Positions 27,358 through 37,421 of a stretch of DNA of 64,000 nt are shown here, piece by piece. Under the pieces are notes generated by a model, which saw only the letters and a list, made by a program, of their open reading frames with translations, did no database searches and was not told the origin of the DNA. A program made the position numbers and the translations under genes. The stretch is from positions 29,347-93,346 of the forward strand of contig CAIVDV010000024.1 in the NCBI GenBank assembly GCA_903904755.1, given 5' to 3'. Source of the DNA: an uncultured Acidobacteriaceae bacterium (GTDB lineage Bacteria > Acidobacteriota > Terriglobia > Terriglobales > Acidobacteriaceae). Within the stretch, counting starts at the first letter, position 1; each line of letters opens with the position of its first letter.

Positions 27358-27780
27358 TTAAAGCGGTACCTTCTCAATCGGCGTGATAAACCCTATCCCC
27401 GGAATGTTCAGCTTGTGCAACTGCTTGTCGTTGGTCACAAACAAATCCACTCCCGTGTGTGCCGCGCAGGCAAGTTGAATCGCATCAGCACTTCTCAGCT
27501 TGTGCGTAGCTCTCAGACTCGCGAATCGCCATGCAGTTTGCGCATCAAAACTCACAACCTGTGCCGTTGAGCGGATCGCCCGGTCGTACTCTTCAATCAG
27601 CGATGCCTGGCCCAACTGGGTTGGCCTAACCAGCAATTCCCCCAATGTCATTGTCGAGGTAAACAGCAGGTCGCTGCGCTCAAGCATTCGGCGCCGAATG
27701 TTCCTCATCTGGCTACGCGCCGGCTCCAATCCCTCAAACATGTAGATGAAAACATTCGTGTCAAAGAATATGCGGCTCAC
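27358..27780 (-). CDS. PIN-domain ribonuclease, VapC-like toxin
   Basis: 140 residues. The four PIN acidic sites are present: FFDTNVFIYMFE (Asp 7), GELLV (Glu near 48), SADAIQLACA (Asp near 98) and VTNDKQL (Asp near 116). A Mg-dependent endoribonuclease is expected, as in VapC toxins. Its ATG overlaps the TGA of the upstream partner gene (ATGA), the coupling typical of toxin-antitoxin pairs. The partner is larger than a normal VapB antitoxin. Confidence 0.88.
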   Translation of the reverse strand: MSRIFFDTNVFIYMFEGLEPARSQMRNIRRRMLERSDLLFTSTMTLGELLVRPTQLGQASLIEEYDRAIRSTAQVVSFDAQTAWRFASLRATHKLRSADAIQLACAAHTGVDLFVTNDKQLHKLNIPGIGFITPIEKVPL

Positions 27781-28301
27781 AGTGGATCTTCCTCGCGCAG
27801 TCGGTTGACGTATTCGTCAGCGTGCTCGTCTGCCCAGATGTGCCTCCCGGACCCAATCAGCCGAATCAGCGGGTCATCCTCCCACGAGGTAGCCTCAGAG
27901 TAAGGGCGACTCTTGCTCCACATCTCATACCAATCCAGCAGATACCAGTAGCGGGGGCTTATCTCCGCTTTCTGGGGAACCGACTTCGATGGCTTGCGCT
28001 TCTGGATTCGGCCGGGATGCGTATGGTCTCCAGGGCAGAACAGCCGCAGATTCCCGGGCGACACTTCAAAGATCATCCGGTATTTCCCCGACGAAGGTGC
28101 CACATTGGCGACGCAGTGTTGGTCGATGTGTGCGCTGAGAGTGCCGCGCTCTACTCCCTGCGCTAACCCCTCACCCTCAATCGCCTCGCGAATTTCCTTC
28201 TTTGTGAAACTCTCGCGCTCAGGATGCCTCTGGTGGAGCAGCGCAGTCGCAATCCAGACTCGATCCGCTACAAGGGCTTCAATCTCTGAAGTGGTACTCA
28301 T
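27777..28301 (-). CDS. Putative antitoxin/regulator paired with the PIN toxin
   Basis: 174 residues, not a classical VapB. The N-terminal part (IEALVADRVWIATALLHQ, FTKKEIREAIEGEGL) looks like a winged-helix module. A Cys/His-containing middle follows (HIDQHCVANVAPSSGKYRMIF, RLFCPGDHTHPGRI). The C-terminal 60 residues are Trp/Tyr-rich (YWYLLDWYEMW), a possible toxin-binding part. I recall similar proteins next to PIN genes but cannot name the family with certainty. ATG 28301 lies inside the right arm of a palindrome, which suggests autoregulation. Confidence 0.7.
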   Translation of the reverse strand: MSTTSEIEALVADRVWIATALLHQRHPERESFTKKEIREAIEGEGLAQGVERGTLSAHIDQHCVANVAPSSGKYRMIFEVSPGNLRLFCPGDHTHPGRIQKRKPSKSVPQKAEISPRYWYLLDWYEMWSKSRPYSEATSWEDDPLIRLIGSGRHIWADEHADEYVNRLREEDPL

Positions 28302-28330
28302 GGTATAACCTCGATAAATGGTTATACCAT
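28300..28330 (-). promoter_or_regulatory. Palindromic operator of the toxin-antitoxin operon
   Basis: Perfect inverted repeat ATGGTATAACC - 9 nt - GGTTATACCAT. One arm contains the start codon of the antitoxin-like gene. The spacing (20 nt centre to centre) fits a dimeric DNA-binding protein on one face of the helix. Confidence 0.75.
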
Positions 28331-28359
28331 AAAAACCTAATAAATGCAGTTGGACCAAC

Positions 28360-28386
28360 AAAAAGCCCCCAGCCGAAGCTGGAGGC
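28360..28386 (-). terminator. Intrinsic terminator of groEL
   Basis: On the minus strand GCCTCCAGC, a TTCG tetraloop and GCTGGGGGC form a 9-bp stem (one G-U pair), followed by TTTTTG. Confidence 0.85.
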
Positions 28387-28442
28387 CTTTCGTTCTTGCT
28401 CTTGCGCCGCAGGCGCAGTTCGCTGGAGGCGTAGTCCGTGGT

Positions 28443-30119
<1,677 letters not shown>

Positions 30120-30192
30120 TCAATTTCTCCTGAATCACATTGGCGCCTTCCGGCGCGTTATTTGGATTGGGTCTTTTGCAATCAGACTTGAC

Positions 30193-30495
30193 TTACTTGC
30201 TCAGAATGCCGAGAACTTCTTCTTCGCGCATAATCAGGAACTCTTCGCCGTCCAGCTTGATTTCAGTGCCGGAATACTTGCCGAACAGAACACGGTCGCC
30301 CGCCTTCACGTCCAGGGGGAAAACCTTACCCTCGTCGTTCGACTTGCCCTTGCCTACGGAGATGACTTCGCCTTCCTGGGGCTTTTCCTTGGCGCTGTCG
30401 GGGATGTAGAGGCCGCTTGCTGTCTTCTGCTCGGCTTCAACACGACGAACCAGAATCCGGTCGTGCAGCGGTGTAAACGATGTTGCAGTTGCCAT
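30193..30495 (-). CDS. groES: Co-chaperonin GroES (10 kDa)
   Basis: 100 residues. [19 protein letters not shown] begins the beta-barrel, [17 protein letters not shown] is the mobile loop that contacts GroEL, and [19 protein letters not shown] closes it. Lid of the GroEL cage. ATG 30495 follows AAGGAG about 10 nt upstream; a 31-residue longer frame upstream is unlikely. First gene of groES-groEL. Confidence 0.97.
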   Translation of the reverse strand: MATATSFTPLHDRILVRRVEAEQKTASGLYIPDSAKEKPQEGEVISVGKGKSNDEGKVFPLDVKAGDRVLFGKYSGTEIKLDGEEFLIMREEEVLGILSK

Positions 30496-30645
30496 ACCTT
30501 TGTTTCTCCTTGGCCCAGGCAGAGTCGTCTCCGCCTGGCGCATTGATGGTTGTTTGAAAACTCTGGGACGGATGCCGTACCCAACCACGGGAGGCAGACT
30601 GATTCCGCCCGCAGGCCTTTAGCAGTCTCACCGTCCAACTGCTAC

Positions 30646-30673
30646 ATTATGGAATCCCCCCTGAAGCTGTCAA
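30646..30673 (-). promoter_or_regulatory. groESL promoter
   Basis: On the minus strand: perfect TTGACA (30668-30673), 16-nt spacer, CATAAT (30646-30651). It is a strong housekeeping-type promoter. No CIRCE element (TTAGCACTC-N9-GAGTGCTAA) is visible. Confidence 0.7.
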
Positions 30674-30826
30674 GGGCAATTCGAGCGATGTGAGTCAATC
30701 GCACTCATATATCTTGCGCGTTTGTGTCAAAATTGAATGCAGCCAAACTGAAATTCGTTAAAAGAAAATATTCCGGCCCGCCAAGGCCGCCAAAATCCTC
30801 CTCAGCCAGCCACACCGGCTTTCGTC

Positions 30827-30839
30827 TACAATATGGGGT
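30827..30839 (+). promoter_or_regulatory. -10-like hexamer 7 nt before the start codon
   Basis: TACAAT (30827-30832), seven bases, ATG 30840; no Shine-Dalgarno. Leaderless type. Confidence 0.45.
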
Positions 30840-31301
30840 ATGTCCCGTCGTTTCCTTGCTTCCCTCGTCGCTCTCGTTCTGCTCCTGGCAGTTGGCACCG
30901 CCCTTGCCCAGGACAACTCCCGTCGTGGCCGCAAGTACAAATCCCTGCCACAGACCGCCGATGTTGAAGTAACCGTCCTTCGGGACTCCAGCGGAAAGCC
31001 GGTTACCAACGCCTCGGTCATTTTCCATCCGGTCGTCAACGGGAAGCCGAAGGGCACCATGGAACTCAAGTCCGACGATGACGGCAAGGCGAAGCTCGAT
31101 CTGCTCGAGATTGGAACCACCGTCCGCCTGCAGATCATTGCTCCCGGCTTCCAGACCTACGGCGACGAGTACAAGATCGACAAGCAGAAGTACGCGATCG
31201 AGGTCCGCCTCAAGCGCCCCCAGGAGCAATACTCCATTTACAAGCAGCACGAAGGCGACAAGCCTGCCGAAGACAAGCCCGCTCCGCAGCCCAAGCTCTA
31301 G
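30840..31301 (+). CDS. Small secreted carboxypeptidase-regulatory-like protein
   Basis: 153 residues. Signal peptide (about 1-24, LASLVALVLLLAVGTALAQ), then one beta-sandwich domain (VEVTVLRDSSGKPVTNASVIF, DDDGKAKLDLLEIGTTVRLQ, IIAPGFQTYG) of the kind attached to the receptors earlier in the window, here free-standing. The tail is Lys/Glu/Pro-rich. Probably periplasmic; may bind peptide or cell-wall material, but nothing proves it. The SDR gene starts 29 nt downstream. Confidence 0.75.
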   Translation: MSRRFLASLVALVLLLAVGTALAQDNSRRGRKYKSLPQTADVEVTVLRDSSGKPVTNASVIFHPVVNGKPKGTMELKSDDDGKAKLDLLEIGTTVRLQIIAPGFQTYGDEYKIDKQKYAIEVRLKRPQEQYSIYKQHEGDKPAEDKPAPQPKL

Positions 31302-31330
31302 CCCCCGCAGCCCTCTCCGCCGGAGCACCC

Positions 31331-32068
31331 ATGCCCGCCCAGCCTCTGCTCGGCAAATCGGCACTCGTCACCGGTGGCGCTCGCCGCATTGGCCGCGCCA
31401 TCGCTCTTGCCTTCGCGGCCGCTGGTGCCAATGTAGCCATCACCTGGCGGACTTCCCCCGACGAGGCGGAGGCTACTGCCGCCGATATCCGCTGCTTCGG
31501 CGTCCAGGCCCTCGCGCTTCCCATGGATCTCTGCGACCCGGCGAGCGTCCACGCTGCCGTCTCAGAGGCCGCCGGTTCCTTCGGAGGCCTCGACATCCTC
31601 GTGAACAACGCCGGCGTCTTTCACTCCGCCCCGCTCGACCAGCTCAGCGTCGAGCAGTGGGACGAGGCCTTCGCCACCAACACCCGCGGCCCATTCCTCG
31701 TCGCCCGCGCCGCTCTCCCATGGCTCCGAGGTTCCCAGGGGCGCATCATCAATCTTGGCTCCCTAGGAGCAACCCATCCATGGGCCTCCCACGCCCACTA
31801 CTGCGCGTCAAAAGCCGCTCTCGAAATGCTCACCCGCACCATGGCCAAGTCTTTCGCCCCCCAGGTCAGCGTCAACCTCGTCGCGCCTGGCTGGGTTGAG
31901 ATGGCTTCCGAGGACAGGGAAGTGGCCGACCGTTTTGCCGCGCGCACCCCCATGGGTCGCAACGGAGCTGCGGAAGAAATCGCCTCTGCTGTGCTGTTTT
32001 TTGCTACAGGCCCGCACTTCATCACCGGCCAGTCTCTTGCGGTTGACGGTGGCCTGGGCCTCACCTAG
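31331..32068 (+). CDS. SDR-family oxidoreductase (FabG/pteridine-reductase-like)
   Basis: 245 residues, classical short-chain dehydrogenase. TGGARRIGRAIALAF binds the cofactor, NNAGVF is the structural NNAG motif, and YCASKAAL carries the catalytic YxxxK. GLG(L) ends the protein as in FabG. The arginines of TGGARRIG favour NADP(H) and resemble pteridine reductases. Substrate unknown. GGAG lies 7 nt before ATG 31331. It converges with the phosphatase gene. Confidence 0.85.
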   Translation: MPAQPLLGKSALVTGGARRIGRAIALAFAAAGANVAITWRTSPDEAEATAADIRCFGVQALALPMDLCDPASVHAAVSEAAGSFGGLDILVNNAGVFHSAPLDQLSVEQWDEAFATNTRGPFLVARAALPWLRGSQGRIINLGSLGATHPWASHAHYCASKAALEMLTRTMAKSFAPQVSVNLVAPGWVEMASEDREVADRFAARTPMGRNGAAEEIASAVLFFATGPHFITGQSLAVDGGLGLT

Positions 32069-32075
32069 CCTGCTG

Positions 32076-32912
32076 TCAGCGGCCGAAAAGCTTTCCCAGC
32101 CAGCTCTTCTTTGTGCTTTCGCCGCCCCGTTTCGGAGCTGATTGCAGCGTTTCCTGGAACTTCAGAGGAGCGTCATCCCACACCCCCACCGGCTCCGGCT
32201 GGGTCGGCAACTTCGTGCCTGTTACCGCCGCCATCGGGTTTTCCACGCAGAGCCGCCGCGCCGTCTCTTCGCCCGCGCGTTTGGCCACGTACTCATACGC
32301 CTTCTTCATGTGCGGCGGACGCCACTCCATGTGATGCGCATCCGTCGCCAGGAAGTGAATCCAGTTGCGGTCCAGCAACTGGTTGCTGAAGGCCTCAGCC
32401 TGCTGGCCAAACCGCCCGTACAGTGCCGATGCCGTTACCTGCACCAGGCTCCCGGCCCGCATCCAGTCCGCCATCATCTTGGGATTCCGCACAATCACCG
32501 GGTTGCGCTCGGGATGCGTAATCACGCAGGTGTAGCCCACCCCATGCAGCCGCTGCAGCGCCTCGCCCAGTTGCGGCGGAATTGCCATCTCCGGGAACTC
32601 CACCATCAGGTAGCCCTTCCCGTCAATGGAGTATTTCAGCGGATTCTTCAGCGCGTCGTGAATGTTCTCCGCGTTCAGGTGGAAGTCGCAGGCCATCACC
32701 AGCTTTACCCGATCGCCCAGCCGCTCCTGGATCTCTTCCATCCGCTCCTGATTCACCTTGGCGCGATACGCAAAACTGTCGCTTGCATGCGGAGTGCACA
32801 CAATGTGCGTTACTCCTTCTGCAATCGACTCCTCAGCCAGCGCCAGAGATTCCTCCAGCGAGCCTGCTCCATCATCAACGCCGTAAATCAGGTGGTAATG
32901 AATATCGATCAT
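32076..32912 (-). CDS. CpsB/CapC-type protein-tyrosine phosphatase (PHP fold)
   Basis: 278 residues. IDIHYHLIYGVDDGAGSLEE and CTPHASDSF are metal-binding motifs of the PHP-type phosphatases that dephosphorylate bacterial tyrosine kinases of capsule export; THPERNPVI and ATDAHH supply the later histidines. No Wzc-like kinase is close by. ATG 32912 fits the family N-terminus; TTG 32939 is an alternative. Convergent with the SDR gene. Confidence 0.85.
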   Translation of the reverse strand: MIDIHYHLIYGVDDGAGSLEESLALAEESIAEGVTHIVCTPHASDSFAYRAKVNQERMEEIQERLGDRVKLVMACDFHLNAENIHDALKNPLKYSIDGKGYLMVEFPEMAIPPQLGEALQRLHGVGYTCVITHPERNPVIVRNPKMMADWMRAGSLVQVTASALYGRFGQQAEAFSNQLLDRNWIHFLATDAHHMEWRPPHMKKAYEYVAKRAGEETARRLCVENPMAAVTGTKLPTQPEPVGVWDDAPLKFQETLQSAPKRGGESTKKSWLGKLFGR

Positions 32913-32988
32913 CGTCGTCCAGTCCGTTGTGCCAAACAAAAGGGGGAAGTGCAGGCATCAGGTCACAGCGCGCTTCAGGGTTGACCCG

Positions 32989-33690
32989 TCAAACGCCCTG
33001 CCCGGCCAGCGATGCAATCATTGAGGCAAAAATCTTGAGGCCATCCGCCGAGCCCAGCAACTCCTCGCTCGACCGATCCGGGTGCGGCATCATTCCCAGC
33101 ACGTTCCGTCCCTGATTCAGGATGCCCGCGATATTTTCGAGCGATCCATTCGGGTTTGCCTCTGCCGTGATCTCTCCGGCCGGCGTCGAGTACCGGAAGG
33201 CAATCCGGTCTTCCGCCTCCAGCGCCTTCAGCGTCTCGGCATCGCAGTAGTAGTTGCCTTCCATGTGCCCGATGGGAATCTGCAGCACCTCGCCCGGTTT
33301 CAACTGGCTGGTAAACGGGGTGTTGGTCGTTTCGGTGCGCAGGTGCACCTGCTTGCAGATGTATTTCAGCCCGGCATTGCGCATCAGCGCGCCCGGCAGC
33401 AATCCTGACTCGGTCAGGATCTGGAAGCCGTTGCAGATGCCCAGCACCAGCCCGCCCCCGGCCGCAAACTTCTTCACCGACTGCATTACTGGCGAAAACC
33501 GCGCAATCGCGCCCGTGCGCAGGTAGTCGCCATAGGCAAAGCCGCCCGGCACCAGCACCGCATCCACTCCCTGCAAATCCTCGCTGTCGTGCCATAGAAA
33601 AGTGCAGGGCGCACCGGCCACTTCCGACAGCGCGTTGTACGTATCGTGATCACAATTGGAGCCGGGGAAGACTAGAACGCCAAATTTCAT
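32989..33690 (-). CDS. purQ: Phosphoribosylformylglycinamidine synthase, glutaminase subunit
   Basis: 233 residues, class-I glutamine amidotransferase. [14 protein letters not shown] starts the protein and [11 protein letters not shown] carries the nucleophile Cys of the GxCxGxQ elbow. GMMPHPDR supplies the His-Pro near the C-terminus. It feeds ammonia to PurL in the fourth step of purine synthesis; purL and purS are not in the window. ATG 33690 is preceded by TAACCT 7 nt upstream and no Shine-Dalgarno. Confidence 0.95.
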   Translation of the reverse strand: MKFGVLVFPGSNCDHDTYNALSEVAGAPCTFLWHDSEDLQGVDAVLVPGGFAYGDYLRTGAIARFSPVMQSVKKFAAGGGLVLGICNGFQILTESGLLPGALMRNAGLKYICKQVHLRTETTNTPFTSQLKPGEVLQIPIGHMEGNYYCDAETLKALEAEDRIAFRYSTPAGEITAEANPNGSLENIAGILNQGRNVLGMMPHPDRSSEELLGSADGLKIFASMIASLAGQGV

Positions 33691-33697
33691 GTCTATT

Positions 33698-33703
33698 AGG
33701 TTA
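33698..33703 (-). promoter_or_regulatory. -10-like hexamer 7 nt before purQ
   Basis: TAACCT on the minus strand, seven bases before ATG 33690. Leaderless candidate; no -35 is obvious. Confidence 0.3.
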
Positions 33704-33848
33704 GCAGGAAGTTGCCACAATCGTGCCCCGCTGTTACTCGCAGATACGACCAGAATCGACCGGTCCCCGCCCAAACGGACGAACCCCCAGCTGAACCCAA
33801 CGCGCGGGTCGGTACAACTGGGGAAATCGTCTTGCCCAATGGGCGCGG

Positions 33849-34496
33849 TTATGCCGCTTCGGCTGGTGGTTTCAACTCCTGCTTAGAGTTGCTGCCGTTG
33901 CTGGAGGTACCCGGCTGCGGCGTAATAATCGGCCCCCGCGGCGGAGCATCCGGACCCGCTTCTGAGGTCAGCAGCCGCTGCAGAACAGGCATGGAACCGC
34001 GCTTTTCCTCGACAAAGTCAACTCCATCCACCGTCAGCGTGAAATCCGAATTATCCGCCCGGGTAATGTAGCCCTTCTTCTGCAGATACCAGATTGTAAA
34101 GTCCAGGTACTCGCGCGGGAATCCCATCTTGTCTTCCATCAGCGCCAGCGAAATCGCCGGATTTGAGGCATTCGTGCGGCGCTGGAAGTACAGCAACCCA
34201 AGCACGGCCAGGCGCCGGTTCAGCTCCCCGTCCATGCTGTCCATAAAATCAACAGAGGTAGAAAGCTGATCCTCTCCCCCCGTAGGCCCCAGCAGAGTCT
34301 CGTCGTAACGGAGGCGTGTCTCCGGGTTCGACAGCACATCGTATGCCTTGGTGAGAAGCATGAACTTTTCGGGGTCCGCCATCGTTGGGTGATCCGGGTG
34401 GTAGCGGTTGGCTAGAAAGCGGTAGACGCGGGCAATTGTCTCCTGCTCGGCATTCGGGCTAATCTGCAGAAACTCGTAATAGTTTGTCTTGTTCAA
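33849..34496 (-). CDS. J-domain (DnaJ-like) protein
   Basis: 215 residues. The first 65 are a J domain ([17 protein letters not shown], then the HPD motif in YHPDHPTM, and [17 protein letters not shown]). There is no Gly/Phe region or zinc finger. The remainder includes a helical winged-helix-like part ([37 protein letters not shown]) and a Ser/Pro-rich tail. It should stimulate a DnaK ATPase for a specific client. TTG 34496 is the only start near the J domain. Confidence 0.82.
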   Translation of the reverse strand: MNKTNYYEFLQISPNAEQETIARVYRFLANRYHPDHPTMADPEKFMLLTKAYDVLSNPETRLRYDETLLGPTGGEDQLSTSVDFMDSMDGELNRRLAVLGLLYFQRRTNASNPAISLALMEDKMGFPREYLDFTIWYLQKKGYITRADNSDFTLTVDGVDFVEEKRGSMPVLQRLLTSEAGPDAPPRGPIITPQPGTSSNGSNSKQELKPPAEAA

Positions 34497-34851
34497 GGCG
34501 TGTTTCCCATCCGGGAGAAAGGATTTGGTCGTTCCAGGGGGTAGTGCGGTATTCCTGTCCAGTGGCTGGTTCCACAGGTGCTTCGGCGGAGGTTCAATCG
34601 GGGGGGGAAGTGAACGCCCGGAATCGAGCCTGACTCACAAACAGTTGGCTTTCTGTATTATCCACCGTTTTTCATGTCACGCAACAATACCTTTGCAGGA
34701 AGCTTCCGGCTTTCCCAGTTGGCGCTGCGGCGGGTAAGCGCTCTCATCCTCCTCAGCCCACCGTGAAAACTCGCCCTCCCGGGTGCTATACTCTGTTGGG
34801 TCGAGGCCATCAAACGGTCTCCCCTAGACTGTTCTTTTCGCTGAGGTTCTC
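34497..34851. other. Intergenic region with yebC promoter
   Basis: 355 nt between divergent genes. TATACT (34787-34792) is a good -10 for the downstream gene, about 60 nt before its ATG; the -35 is poor. A single 8-of-9 DnaA-box match (TTATCCACC, 34658-34666) stands alone. A run of nine Gs occurs near 34600. No RNA gene seen. Confidence 0.5.
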
Positions 34852-35601
34852 ATGTCCGGCCATTCCAAATGGGCCACAATCAAGCACAAGAAGGGCGCGC
34901 TGGATGCCAAGCGCGGCAAGATTTTCACCCGCCTGATCAAGGAAATCACCGTTGCGGCTCGCGCCGGCGGTGGAGACCCTGACGGCAACCCCCGACTCCG
35001 CTCCGCCATCGCCGCTGCCAAGGCTGAGAATATGCCGCAGGATAACATCAAGCGTGCTACGCAGCGCGGTACCGGCGAGCTTGAAGGCGCGCAGTACGAA
35101 GAAATCAGCTTTGAAGGCTACGGCCCTGGTGGCGTCGCCCTCATCGTCGATACCCTGACGGACAACCGCAACCGCACCGTCTCTGAAGTTCGCCACGCCT
35201 TCTCCAAGCACGGCGGCAACCTCGGCGAGTCCGGCTCGGTCCGCTTCATGTTCTCAAAGAAGGGCCTCATCGGCATTGAAAAAGAGGCTGCCGGCGAGGA
35301 CCAGCTGATGGACATCGTCCTTGAGCATGGCGGCGACGACCTCAATGACGAAGGCGATACCTGGGAGATTGTCACCGATCCCTCTGCGTATGAAGCCGTG
35401 TCGGAAGCTGTCAAGGCCGCCGGAATCCCCACTGTGATGAGCGAAGTCACCATGGTGGCCAGCGTTCACACCAAGTTGGAAGGCGCTCCCGCCAATCAGA
35501 TGATCCGCCTGCTGGAAGCCATTGAAGATTTGGACGACGTGCAGAACGTCTACTCCAACTTCGATATGGACGAAGCGCAGATGGAAGCCGCCGCAGGCTG
35601 A
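34852..35601 (+). CDS. yebC: YebC/PmpR family (TACO1-like) regulator or translation factor
   Basis: 249 residues, exact family length. It starts SGHSKWATIKHKKGALDAKRGKIFTRL in typical form; NMPQDNIKRATQRGTGE and YEGYGPGG-like FEGYGPGGVALIVD follow. Members bind DNA as regulators and, more recently, act as translation factors for difficult sequences. Often next to ruvC; not here. A terminator follows. Confidence 0.95.
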   Translation: MSGHSKWATIKHKKGALDAKRGKIFTRLIKEITVAARAGGGDPDGNPRLRSAIAAAKAENMPQDNIKRATQRGTGELEGAQYEEISFEGYGPGGVALIVDTLTDNRNRTVSEVRHAFSKHGGNLGESGSVRFMFSKKGLIGIEKEAAGEDQLMDIVLEHGGDDLNDEGDTWEIVTDPSAYEAVSEAVKAAGIPTVMSEVTMVASVHTKLEGAPANQMIRLLEAIEDLDDVQNVYSNFDMDEAQMEAAAG

Positions 35602-35627
35602 CCCTGAGAACACCTGAAACAGGGAAG

Positions 35628-35653
35628 AGGCCGCCACTCGATGGCGGCCTTTT
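35628..35653 (+). terminator. Intrinsic terminator of yebC
   Basis: 9-bp stem AGGCCGCCA/TGGCGGCCT with a CTCGA loop, followed by TTT. Confidence 0.8.
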
Positions 35654-35717
35654 CTGCGACACTGATGAAACCACCATGCCTGCTCAAATCCGCCAAAGTG
35701 GAAAGTTGGATACAGCA

Positions 35718-36389
35718 ATGATGCGAAGCACCCTCCGACTCCTGGCAGCGACCCTGATGGTCGCAGCCGCAGCCGTTGCAGCCCAGGCCCAGGCTGCCAA
35801 GCCCGCTCCTGCCCGCAGTTGGGAGATAGGTCCCTTCCTGAACGGCGGCAACGGCCTCATCGACCGCACCGGCTACCACTTCTTCTCCTTTGGCGCTCAG
35901 GCTGGCAAGGTTCTCACCCCGGTGGTCCATGCGGGCCCGCTCAGCGGACAGTTTGAGTACGGCGTGAACATCATGCCCCTTTGGCAGGCCTATACACCCG
36001 CCCAGCACACCGTCTACATCGGCCCCACCCCCTATGGCTTCGGCGGCGGCACCTACACCGGCTTCAGCATCACTCCGGTTATCTTTCGCTGGAATTTCGC
36101 GTCCAACAGCAAGCGCTTCGTGCCCTGGTTCCAGGCTGCGGGCGGATTGCTCTACACCACCCACAAGTTCCCCGGAGAGGTTCTGGTCACGAAGGGCACC
36201 CCGGGCGGCACTTCGGTCTTTAACTTCACCCCCCAGGGCGGCGTTGGCTTTCACTTTTTCGCGCAGCCCAAACGTTCCTGGGATGTTGGCGTCAATGCCG
36301 TCCACATCTCTTCGGCCTCGCTGGGCGACAAGAACCCCGGCGTCAACGCCAGCCTGCAACTCCAGGTCGGCTACAGCTGGTGGAAGTAG
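35718..36389 (+). CDS. Outer-membrane PagL-like acyloxyacyl hydrolase family protein
   Basis: 223 residues. Signal peptide (TLRLLAATLMVAAAAVAAQAQ) then an eight-strand beta-barrel pattern with aromatic strand ends. VHISSASLGDKNPGVN near the C-terminus matches the PagL (lipid A 3-O-deacylase) segment with the His-x-Ser pair, and the protein ends YSWWK. In known PagL a Glu follows the Ser by 12 residues; here that place is Asn, so activity is uncertain. ATG 35718 starts the signal peptide; ATG 35676 is open in frame. The product would trim LPS acyl chains. Confidence 0.65.
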   Translation: MMRSTLRLLAATLMVAAAAVAAQAQAAKPAPARSWEIGPFLNGGNGLIDRTGYHFFSFGAQAGKVLTPVVHAGPLSGQFEYGVNIMPLWQAYTPAQHTVYIGPTPYGFGGGTYTGFSITPVIFRWNFASNSKRFVPWFQAAGGLLYTTHKFPGEVLVTKGTPGGTSVFNFTPQGGVGFHFFAQPKRSWDVGVNAVHISSASLGDKNPGVNASLQLQVGYSWWK

Positions 36390-36416
36390 CACCACACTCA
36401 CGGGAGCGTAAGCACG

Positions 36417-37334
36417 TTGCAAGGTCCGGTCGTCAGTTGTGTCCCCAATTACTCTGAGGGTGTCGATGAAGCCGCAGTTCGCTCCATCGTGGCAGCCATG
36501 CAGGTTGAGGGAGTGCGCCTGCTCGACTGGTCCATGGACTCCGACCACAACCGCTCTGTAGTCACGGTAGCCGGCCCGCCGGCAGCCGTGCTGGAGTCCG
36601 CCGTGCGTGGTGCCGGCCGCGCCTCCGAGGTCATCGACCTCACGCGCCAAACCGGCGTCCATCCCCGCATTGGCGCGGCCGACGTCATCCCCTTCGTACC
36701 AGTCCATCAGGTCTCGCTCGACCAGTGCGCGGTCCTCGCCCGCCAGGCCGGGGCAGAGATATGGCGGCGCTACGGTGTTCCCGTCTACTTCTACGAGGCT
36801 GCGGCCGCCCGCCCTGACCGAGCCAATCTGGAAGATGTCCGCAAGGGTCAGTTTGAGCTCCTTCGCGACGTGGCCCGCCGCGATGCCGTCCGGCGTCCTG
36901 ATGTGGGCGGCCCGGGCCTGCATCCCACCGCCGGGGCCAGTGCTGTGGGCGCACGCCGCTTCCTGGTCGCCTACAACCTCTACTTCGACACCCCCGACGT
37001 CGCCCTTGTCCGCGCCGTCGCCAAGGAACTGCGTGCTTCCGGCGGAGGCCTTACCGGCGTCAAAGCCATGGGGGTTGTCGCCCACGGGCGCGCCCAGCTT
37101 TCCATGAACATCACCAATCTCCAGGTCACGCCGGTCTCTTCGGTCTACGCCCAGGTCTGCCGACTTGCGCAGCGCCATGGCGCTACTCCAGTCCAGGCGG
37201 AAATCATTGGCCTGCTTCCTGAAATGGCCTATGAGCAGGACAGCCCCTGGATGCGTCTATTACATGACTTTGACCCGGCTACCAAGGTTCTGGAACGCAG
37301 GTTGGCACTTCCACTTCCTTGGCCGGAAGCTTAA
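36417..37334 (+). CDS. ftcD: Glutamate formimidoyltransferase
   Basis: 305 residues, monofunctional FTCD N-terminal type. CVPNYSEGVD starts the protein; MDSDHNRSVVTVAG and TGVHPRIGAADVIPFVPV hold the catalytic His region. PDVGGPGLHPTAGASAVGAR binds the folate substrate. Transfers a formimino group from formiminoglutamate to tetrahydrofolate in histidine breakdown. No hut genes are adjacent. TTG 36417 is chosen because GGGAG lies 10 nt upstream and the conserved protein begins there. Confidence 0.92.
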   Translation: MQGPVVSCVPNYSEGVDEAAVRSIVAAMQVEGVRLLDWSMDSDHNRSVVTVAGPPAAVLESAVRGAGRASEVIDLTRQTGVHPRIGAADVIPFVPVHQVSLDQCAVLARQAGAEIWRRYGVPVYFYEAAAARPDRANLEDVRKGQFELLRDVARRDAVRRPDVGGPGLHPTAGASAVGARRFLVAYNLYFDTPDVALVRAVAKELRASGGGLTGVKAMGVVAHGRAQLSMNITNLQVTPVSSVYAQVCRLAQRHGATPVQAEIIGLLPEMAYEQDSPWMRLLHDFDPATKVLERRLALPLPWPEA

Positions 37335-37421
37335 CATCACCCTTATCGGGCTCTGCGACGGATATTCGCCCCGTTCGCTGAAGCCAGCCGGGCCAGCTCA
37401 ACAGCCCAGGAGGAAGATACA

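Noticed and set aside
30680..30712. Inverted TGAGT...ACTCA near the groESL promoter considered as CIRCE
   Set aside because: Arms and spacing do not match CIRCE (9-bp arms, 9-nt spacer); left as an unassigned small repeat.
34658..34666. TTATCCACC, 8 of 9 match to a DnaA box
   Set aside because: A single isolated match far from the composition switch is not evidence for oriC.
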